A stretch of DNA of 42,243 nt from Planomonospora parontospora (GTDB lineage: Bacteria > Actinomycetota > Actinomycetes > Streptosporangiales > Streptosporangiaceae): NCBI GenBank assembly GCA_014647935.1, contig BMQD01000036.1, forward strand, positions 1 to 42,243, read 5' to 3'. A program made the position numbers and the translations under genes. How positions within the stretch are numbered: position 1 is the first letter of the stretch; every line of letters starts with the position of its first letter. Under the pieces are notes generated by a model. The model ran no database searches and was not told the DNA's origin. It worked only from the letters and a program-made list of their open reading frames with translations. Below, in pieces: positions 37,084-42,243 of the stretch.

Positions 37084-38542
37084 ACGCGGTCGGCGTGGCC
37101 GACGTGTCCGGGGTCGGCGGCGGGGTCACCGGGGCGGGCGGTGTCGTCGCCGGCGTCGCCGGCGGGGTCGACGGCGGCTTCGGTGCGGAGGTGGACGGCG
37201 AAGGGGCCGGCTTGGGGGTCGGGCAGGGCTTGGGGCCCGGCCGTCCTCCCTGGTGGTCGCGGGGCGGCTGCGCCGGAGCGGTCGGCCTCCCCGCCGGCGG
37301 GCCGTCCGGGGCCGGAGGGGCGGGCCGCCACGAGGGCCCCGCGGGGCCGGGCCGGTCGGGGCGGTCGGGCCTCACCCCCGGGAAGAACCGGCCCGGCAGT
37401 GCCTCCGGCCCGGCCGCGCCCGCCTGCTGCCCGGTGCCCGCCTGCCGCCCGGTGCCTGCCGGCCCCGTGGGCCCGAGGGCGTGGGCGACCAGCTCCGGAG
37501 GAGCGGACTCCAGGGCCATCGGGCGCTCTCCGGCCTCGGCGCTCCACGGCAGGCGCACGCCCGGAGCCCCGCCCGCCGCGGGGAGGACCCCGGAGGCGAT
37601 GCCCGATGGCTCCCCGCCGGGGCCCCCGCCGAAGTTGACGAAGATCATGGCGATTGCGGCCGCAGCCGCGACCGCAGCCGCCGCACCGGCCAGCGCGCGA
37701 ACCCGGCCAGGGTCCCGGCGAGCCCTCGCGGGGGGAAACCCGGCGGCGTCGAGGACGCCGATCCGCCCGGCGGCGTAACGGCGGTAGGGGACGAGCTCGG
37801 GGTCGGTGAAGCAGCTCATCACCCGCACGCGCACGGTGTCCGGCAGGGGCACCCCGGGCAGCAGGTCGAAGACCTTGACCGCGGAGATCTGCCGGGACCG
37901 GTGCGGCGTGCAGGTGTCGCACCGGTTGACGTGGGCGACCATCCGCTCGCGCGTCTCCGGCGTGAGCTCACCGGAGAACCCGCCCAGGATCTCCGCCCGC
38001 TCCACGCAGTCGTAGGGCCCCTTGCGGGCGAGGAACTCGGCGGTCACCGCGTCGCGCAACCGGTCCTTGGCGGATTCGAGCAGGCGCTCGGCGTCCCGGT
38101 CCGGGATCCGCATCACCGCGGCGGCGTCGGCGACGTCCAGGCCGTGCCGGGCGACCAGCTCGAGGATCTCGCGGTCCTCCTCCGACAGTCCCCGGACGGC
38201 GTTCCAGGCCACCACCCCCAGGTCGGCGTCGCCGCCGCGCGGGACGGGCAGCTCCTCGGTCGCCGCCTCCCCCTCCCGGCCCTCCGCGGCCGCGCGCAGC
38301 CGCAGGCACTGCTCGCGGGCGAGGGCGTACAGCCACGCCTTCAGCCGTCCGGCGTCGGCGAGCACGTGGACGCGGTCCTCGGCGGTGATCAGGGTGTCCC
38401 GGAGTGCCACCTGGGCACCGTCCGAATCACCCAGCAGGGACCGGCAGTAACGGTAGACACCCTCGGCGTAGGAGTCGTAGAGCGCGGCGAGGGCGCCCGC
38501 ATCACGGGCGCGCAGGGCTTCGACCAGGACGCTGTCGTTCAT
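37034..38542 (-). CDS. Membrane-tethered ECF sigma factor fused to a zinc anti-sigma-like domain
   Basis: A 502-residue multidomain protein. Residues about 5-80 resemble sigma region 2 (LYDSYAEGVYRYCRSLLGD, then LKAWLYALAREQCLR) and 112-172 resemble region 4 (GLSEEDREILELVARHGLDVADAAAVMRIP, an HTH). Next comes a ZAS-type zinc motif, Cys179 with His204-x3-Cys208-x2-Cys211, as in RsrA-like anti-sigma factors. A single hydrophobic span (about 281-303) and a Pro/Thr/Ala-rich tail of some 200 residues follow, presumably outside the cell. ECF factors with C-terminal fused regulatory domains are known (for example ECF53-like groups); assignment to a group is not possible here. ATG 38542 has no ribosome site, and TACCGT lies 7 nt upstream. 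No separate anti-sigma gene is adjacent. Confidence 0.85.
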   Translation of the reverse strand: MNDSVLVEALRARDAGALAALYDSYAEGVYRYCRSLLGDSDGAQVALRDTLITAEDRVHVLADAGRLKAWLYALAREQCLRLRAAAEGREGEAATEELPVPRGGDADLGVVAWNAVRGLSEEDREILELVARHGLDVADAAAVMRIPDRDAERLLESAKDRLRDAVTAEFLARKGPYDCVERAEILGGFSGELTPETRERMVAHVNRCDTCTPHRSRQISAVKVFDLLPGVPLPDTVRVRVMSCFTDPELVPYRRYAAGRIGVLDAAGFPPARARRDPGRVRALAGAAAAVAAAAAIAMIFVNFGGGPGGEPSGIASGVLPAAGGAPGVRLPWSAEAGERPMALESAPPELVAHALGPTGPAGTGRQAGTGQQAGAAGPEALPGRFFPGVRPDRPDRPGPAGPSWRPAPPAPDGPPAGRPTAPAQPPRDHQGGRPGPKPCPTPKPAPSPSTSAPKPPSTPPATPATTPPAPVTPPPTPDTSATPTASETPAQSAAPSGTANP

Positions 38543-38693
38543 GTAGCAGACGGTAATAGCGCCGTAACTGCAAGTTCCACCGGTTCCCGGAAGACACGGC
38601 AACCGTATTCAGAATGTTAACAACCCCTGCAAAAAATGCCGCATTTCGCACATTCGTAAATCTTAGTTAATAGCCATTTGCCGGAATTAACGG
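38543..38693. other. AT-rich intergenic region between lipoprotein and sigma genes
   Basis: This is the most AT-rich stretch in this part of the window. Minus-strand TACCGT (38555-38550) ends 7 nt before the sigma ATG and could be a -10 for a leaderless mRNA. A short AAATGC/GCATTT hairpin with a T6 run (about 38625-38640) may end the lipoprotein transcript. Lsr2 binding here is conceivable. Confidence 0.4.
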
Positions 38694-39521
38694 TCACGGG
38701 GTGGCGGTCTCCCCCGGCAGGGCCCGCCGCCCCCGGTCCTCCTCGAACGGGGAGGTCGTCGGCTTGACGGTGTGCACCGGGACCGCGCCGCCCAGCGCCA
38801 GCTCCTCGTACGGCCGGCTGCTCGACCCCCACGTCCGCGCCACCACCTCGGCCCCGGCCACCTCGCCGGGGTCGGCGACGCTCTCGATGTCCAGCAGGAA
38901 GCGGCGCCTGCGGTTCTCCCGGACGTCGTCCACGAACGTCGTCCCGCCGCCGAGCAGCCGGCCCGCCGAGTCGCGCAGCAGCGCGGTCACCGCCAGGGTC
39001 CCCGCGGGGAGCCGGTACGGCGTGCCGACGTACCCGGTGACCAGGTAACCGCCGTCCTTCGGCCGCCCGGTCCGCACGCCGGAGACGGGGAACGGCTTGA
39101 AGGCCGAGACGATGCGGCCCGCCCTGCGCCACTCGGCCGGGCGGTAGCCGATGGTCACCTTCGCGGGCTTCTTCACCGCGAGCGCCTGCCCGGTGAAGGC
39201 GAGCGACCCCGCCGGGGGCACCGCGTCGAGCGGCTGCTCCATCCGGACGACCTCCTTGCCCCGGGCGTCCAGCCCCACCACCGTGACGACCACGTGCTCG
39301 CCGAAGTGCCAGGGGTTGGGGTTGGCCAGCACCCCGGCCCAGTTCACCACGTACCCGTCGTGGCGGTCCTCGCTCCGGACGACCGAGGAGACCTCCTCCG
39401 CGACCGTGAGCGCCCGGAGCTCGGGGGCGTCGTCGTCCTGCCTGCGCTCGCTCGCGCAGCCGGTGAGGAGGATCAGGGTGAGGGCGCCGAGGACGCCGGC
39501 GGTTCGGGTGATGTAGGCCAC
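38694..39521 (-). CDS. Putative secreted lipoprotein of unknown function
   Basis: A 275-residue protein starting VAYITRTAGVLGALTLILLTGC. The lipobox LLTGC with Cys22 predicts lipid anchoring to the outer face of the membrane. The mature part is mostly beta-strand-like, with stretches such as GYVVNWAGVLANPNPWHFGEHVVVTVVGLDARGKEV that recall FxLYD-type immunoglobulin-like folds; this is only a resemblance. It contains no enzyme motif that I recognise. GTG 39521 is chosen to place the signal peptide at the N-terminus; the ribosome site is weak. It lies upstream of the sigma gene on the same strand and could belong to its regulon or sensing system, which is inference. Confidence 0.75.
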   Translation of the reverse strand: MAYITRTAGVLGALTLILLTGCASERRQDDDAPELRALTVAEEVSSVVRSEDRHDGYVVNWAGVLANPNPWHFGEHVVVTVVGLDARGKEVVRMEQPLDAVPPAGSLAFTGQALAVKKPAKVTIGYRPAEWRRAGRIVSAFKPFPVSGVRTGRPKDGGYLVTGYVGTPYRLPAGTLAVTALLRDSAGRLLGGGTTFVDDVRENRRRRFLLDIESVADPGEVAGAEVVARTWGSSSRPYEELALGGAVPVHTVKPTTSPFEEDRGRRALPGETATP

Positions 39522-39635
39522 CCAGCCGTCATAGTCCCCGGCCGCGCGTGTCCTCCCCGGACACGCGGGGTTCAAGCGAACTCTTTAGCCCCGCTGCCGC
39601 AGACCTTGCCGATCGGCCCGGCTCCGGCGGACCCG

Positions 39636-39713
39636 CCGAGCCTCCGATCGCGGGACCGGCCGAGCCTCCGATCGCGGGACCGGCCGACCGGGGACTGGCC
39701 GACCGGGGACCGG
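39636..39713. repeat. Tandem repeats downstream of the ABC-F gene
   Basis: A 24-bp unit occurs twice perfectly (39636-39659, 39660-39683), followed by two near-identical 15-bp units (39684-39698, 39699-39713). They lie in the gene-free stretch 39576-39779 between the ABC-F stop and the lipoprotein gene. Confidence 0.88.
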
Positions 39714-39779
39714 GGATCGGCTGACCGGAGGCGCCGGCCCCCGCCCGCCGGGACGCCGGCCCCTGCGCCGGGCACCGGC

Positions 39780-41390
39780 TCAGCGCTTCCTGACGACCCG
39801 GCTCTCGTCCCAGACCGGCTCCGGCGCCTCGTACACCCTTCCGTCTGAGCCGAAGACCAGGTAGCGGTCGAAGTCCTCGGCGAACCACCGGTCGTGGGTG
39901 ACCGCGACCACGGTCCCGTCGAAGGCGTCCAGCCCCTGCTGCAGCGCCTCGGCACTGGCCAGGTCCAGGTTGTCGGTCGGCTCGTCCAGCAGCAGCATCG
40001 TGGTCCCGGACAGCTCCAGCAGCAGGATCTGCAGCCGTGCCTGCTGACCTCCCGACAGGGTCTCGAACCGCTGCTCGGCGATGGTCCCGGCCAGCTCGTA
40101 GCGGGCCAGCGCCTTCATCGCCTCGTTCTTCAGCCGCGCGTGCTCGGTCATGACGATCTCGCACGGGGTCCGGCCGAGGAGCTCCGGCCGGGCGTGGGTC
40201 TGCGCGAAGTGCCCGGGGACGACCCGCGCGCCGAGCCTGGCCGTACCCGTGTGCCGGACGTCCTCCCCGGCGAGCAGCCGCAGGAAGTGCGACTTGCCGG
40301 AGCCGTTGGAGCCCAGCACCGCGACCCGCTCGCCGTACCAGATCTCCAGGTCGAACGGCTTCATCAGGCCGGTGAGCTCCAGCTGCTCGCAGATCACCGC
40401 CCGCTTCGCGGTCCGGCCGCCCTTGAGCCGCATGCTGATGAGCTGGTCCCTCGGCGCGGCCTCCGGCGGCCCCGCCTCCTCGAACTTCCGCAGCCGCGTC
40501 TGCGCCGCGTGGTAGGCCGCGGCCATGCCGTCGTTGTACTTCGCCTTCTGCTTGAGCATGTTCACCAGCCGCTTGAGCTTGGCGTGCTCCTCGTCCCAGC
40601 GCTTCTTCAGCTCCTCCAGGCGCTCGTTGCGCTCCCTGCGCGCCTGGGCGTAGCTCCGGAATCCGCCGCCGTGCACCCAGACGTTCCCCGACTCGACGGT
40701 GACGATCCGGTCGGCGGCGTTGGCCAGCAGCTCCCGGTCGTGGCTGACCAGCAGCACGGTCTTGGGCGTCTCGCGCAGCGCCTGCTCCAGCCAGATCTTC
40801 CCCGGCACGTCCAGGTAGTTGTCCGGCTCGTCCAGCAGCAGCGTCTGGTCCGGCCCGCGCAGCAGCGCCTCCAGCACCAGCCGCTTCTGCTCACCGCCCG
40901 ACAGCGTGTTCACCTCGCGGTACTTGCACCGGTCGTACGGCATGCCGAGCGCGGCCATGGTGCAGGCGTCCCAGAGCACCTCGATGTCGTAGCCGCCCGC
41001 GTCGGTGTAGTCCGTGATGGCCTGCGCGTAACGCATCTGGGCCTTCTCGTCCTCGCGCTCCATCATCACGAGCTCGGCGGCCTCCAGCCGCTCGGCCGCC
41101 TGCCGTACGCGCTCGGGGGCGACGCTCACCAGCAGGTCGTACACGCTCCGGCCGTCGCGGATGCCGCCGATGAACTGCCGCATGATCCCCAGCCCGCCGG
41201 AGCTGACGACGCTCCCCTCCACCGGCTGGAGGTCCCCGGCGATGAGCCGCATCAGCGTCGTCTTCCCGGCGCCGTTCGGCCCGACGAGCGCCGCCTTCAC
41301 GCCGTCGCCGACCCGGAAGGACACGTCGTCCAGCAGCGGCCTGCCATCCGGCAGGACGTATGTCAGATGCGCGACCTCGACGTGTGCCAC
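39780..41390 (-). CDS. ABC-F family ATPase (ribosome-associated type)
   Basis: A 536-residue protein with two ABC domains and no membrane spans. Domain 1 has Walker A GPNGAGKTT, signature LSGGEQKRL and Walker B LLLDEPDNYLDVP. The charged inter-domain linker (about 245-320, RRERNERLEELKKRWDEEHAKLKRL) is the P-site tRNA-interaction motif region. Domain 2 has GSNGSGKSH, LSGGQQARL and MLLLDEPTDNLDLAS. ABC-F proteins act on the ribosomal E site, either as translation factors or as antibiotic-resistance proteins; the sequence alone does not decide. GTG 41390 is preferred, with GGGGAA 6-7 nt upstream. The frame is open to 41534, but conserved sequence begins here. A GC-rich repeat array lies downstream. 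Confidence 0.93.
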   Translation of the reverse strand: MAHVEVAHLTYVLPDGRPLLDDVSFRVGDGVKAALVGPNGAGKTTLMRLIAGDLQPVEGSVVSSGGLGIMRQFIGGIRDGRSVYDLLVSVAPERVRQAAERLEAAELVMMEREDEKAQMRYAQAITDYTDAGGYDIEVLWDACTMAALGMPYDRCKYREVNTLSGGEQKRLVLEALLRGPDQTLLLDEPDNYLDVPGKIWLEQALRETPKTVLLVSHDRELLANAADRIVTVESGNVWVHGGGFRSYAQARRERNERLEELKKRWDEEHAKLKRLVNMLKQKAKYNDGMAAAYHAAQTRLRKFEEAGPPEAAPRDQLISMRLKGGRTAKRAVICEQLELTGLMKPFDLEIWYGERVAVLGSNGSGKSHFLRLLAGEDVRHTGTARLGARVVPGHFAQTHARPELLGRTPCEIVMTEHARLKNEAMKALARYELAGTIAEQRFETLSGGQQARLQILLLELSGTTMLLLDEPTDNLDLASAEALQQGLDAFDGTVVAVTHDRWFAEDFDRYLVFGSDGRVYEAPEPVWDESRVVRKR

Positions 41391-41590
41391 AGCACTTCCC
41401 CCACTCTCAAGTCCTCGCGCAGGGTACATGCGGTTTCGTGTGTCGGCATCCGGATTTTCCACCGGTACGGCGAGCGTGGAGATCAGCTCTCCGCTCGATT
41501 CGCTAGCGCCGGGCTGACCCAGGAGAGACGCCACGGCAACCTCCGCCTCATCCGCGCCGACAACCGCCGAGCCGGAAGCACGCCGAGAGC

Positions 41591-41962
41591 ATGCTCATCC
41601 AAGCCGGTCGGCACATCGAACTCGCCTGCAGCGGCGTCGAGACAGATCCCACAGGGGCCTGCCAACTCGTCTACGACGCCTCCCGGAAAGCCCTCGCGTC
41701 GATTCTGGAGAACCAGGGAGTACGTGCCACAAGCCGCGGTGGGCACCTTGCGGTGCTGGACGCGGTCACAGCTCAGCTGGATCCCCCGCTCGGGCAGGCG
41801 CTCCGCTCCTTCGACCGGATGCGCCGTCGCCGCAACAGCGCCGAATATCCGCGTCCCGACACCCCGGAGATCGCTCCCGCCGACGTCATGCAGGACATAG
41901 TGAAAGCCGAGCAGTTCATGGCTCTCGCCATCAAGGTGCTGGACCAGATGAGCCCGTACTGA
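41591..41962 (+). CDS. HEPN-like protein, 5' end probably disrupted
   Basis: The visible frame gives 123 residues: LIQAGRHIELACSGVETDPTGACQLVYDASRKALASILENQGVRATSRGGHLAVLDAV, then RSFDRMRRRRNSAEYP and KVLDQMSPY. It matches a family of all-helical HEPN-type proteins common in actinobacteria, often near nucleotidyltransferases or toxin systems. Those I recall have about 25 more N-terminal residues. In this window a similar segment (LRLIRADNRRA, about 41541-41575) is found just upstream but in another reading frame. This suggests a frameshift near 41575-41590, or a different start. ATG 41591 has no good ribosome site. The Arg-x3-Asn-x-Ala-Glu-Tyr-Pro motif is intact, so the domain itself looks functional. 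Confidence 0.55.
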   Translation: MLIQAGRHIELACSGVETDPTGACQLVYDASRKALASILENQGVRATSRGGHLAVLDAVTAQLDPPLGQALRSFDRMRRRRNSAEYPRPDTPEIAPADVMQDIVKAEQFMALAIKVLDQMSPY

Positions 41963-42054
41963 GCCGCTCCCGCGGCCGACCACGCGAAAACACCGGCATC
42001 CCAGGAGACATGGCGACCACGTGGGACTGACCGACCTCGGCGTGACCCACGGCG

Positions 42055-42078
42055 GTTCCCGCTCTGCTGAACGGGAAC
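42055..42078. terminator. Possible terminator between convergent genes
   Basis: GTTCCCG (42055-42061) and CGGGAAC (42072-42078) pair over 7 bp with a 10-nt loop, between the HEPN-like gene and the gene entering from the right edge. No U-tract follows. Confidence 0.35.
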
Positions 42079-42182
42079 GGCGTCCTACAGGCGCGGCGTC
42101 AGCCGGACCGGCGGCCTGCTCCAGGTGATCGGCGAACCACGGCACGGCGGGAGCGCCGTACGGCCCGCCGTCCGCCGAGGGC

Positions 42183-42243
42183 TCAGACGGTGAAGCCGCC
42201 GACCAGGTCGCGCAGGGAGCGGCTCATGCCGGCGAGTTCGGCG
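42183..42243 (-). CDS. C-terminal end of a probable methyl-accepting chemotaxis protein (partial)
   Basis: Only the last 19 codons and the TGA are in the window: AELAGMSRSLRDLVGGFTV. The pattern Glu-Leu-Ala-x-Met-x3-Leu-x2-Leu-Val-x2-Phe-x-Val is typical of the end of MCP signalling domains. The rest lies right of the window, so the name is provisional. Confidence 0.45.
   Translation of the reverse strand, partial: AELAGMSRSLRDLVGGFTV

Noticed and set aside
38550-38580. GGAAC upstream of the sigma gene as an autoregulated ECF promoter
   Set aside because: The gap from GGAAC to the only CGTC is 21 nt, longer than the 16-19 nt used by ECF sigma factors.

Overview
The window is about 42 kb of very GC-rich chromosome from a filamentous actinomycete. 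Lsr2, ClpC with an adjacent ClgR-type box, a SAM-IV riboswitch, a DUF2342 'F420-associated' metalloprotease, many GTG starts and ATGA/GTGA gene overlaps all point to Actinobacteria. The mix of families suggests Streptosporangiales (Streptosporangium/Nonomuraea-like), but this is inference because no rRNA gene is present. It is a mostly housekeeping region. I see no phage, insertion sequence, CRISPR array or tRNA.

Layout, left to right. 1-10.6 kb: an EboE-like TIM-barrel protein, clpC, lsr2 with a 47-residue membrane protein upstream, two RDD membrane proteins (one with a long Gly-Tyr-Gln repeat domain), an ArgA-type acetyltransferase, a c-di-AMP riboswitch driving an NlpC/P60 cell-wall hydrolase, and a small LuxR-type HTH protein. 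10.6-18.1 kb: a leftward cofactor cluster DUF2520-panC-panD-nadBC(fusion)-coaX-lysS, covering CoA and NAD synthesis and lysyl-tRNA. 18.4-24.7 kb: a MidA/NDUFAF7-type methyltransferase, a P450, TerC, then a SAM-IV riboswitch leading a class V aminotransferase (cysteine desulfurase-like) and a solitary NuoD homologue. 24.8-35 kb: a leftward cluster dacB, DUF2342 protease, tilS, hpt, ftsH, folE, folP, an NTF2-like protein, folB, folK and DUF3180. 35-42 kb: ppa, a second NlpC/P60 hydrolase, a membrane-tethered ECF sigma/anti-sigma fusion, a lipoprotein, an ABC-F ATPase, a HEPN-like gene with a damaged 5' end, and the last residues of a probable chemotaxis receptor.

The most interesting points are these. 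(1) A MidA-type methyltransferase lies near a solitary NuoD that keeps the arginine MidA/NDUFAF7 methylates in mitochondrial complex I, and the nuoD transcript begins with a SAM riboswitch. (2) A nadB-nadC single-ORF fusion has an intact internal ribosome site and ATG at the junction. (3) One protein combines sigma factor, ZAS zinc motif, membrane span and a 200-residue proline-rich tail. (4) clpC and ftsH have the same GGGAAC-N19-GTTGG promoter, and the clpC copy abuts a ClgR box. (5) Gene 3' ends, often including the stop codon, are repeatedly tandemly duplicated (eboE-like, panD, terC, dacB, sigma gene). (6) Four genes lacking Shine-Dalgarno sites have a TANNNT hexamer 7-8 nt before the start codon, suggesting leaderless mRNAs.

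All functional names come from reading the translated sequence against remembered families. No database search was run.
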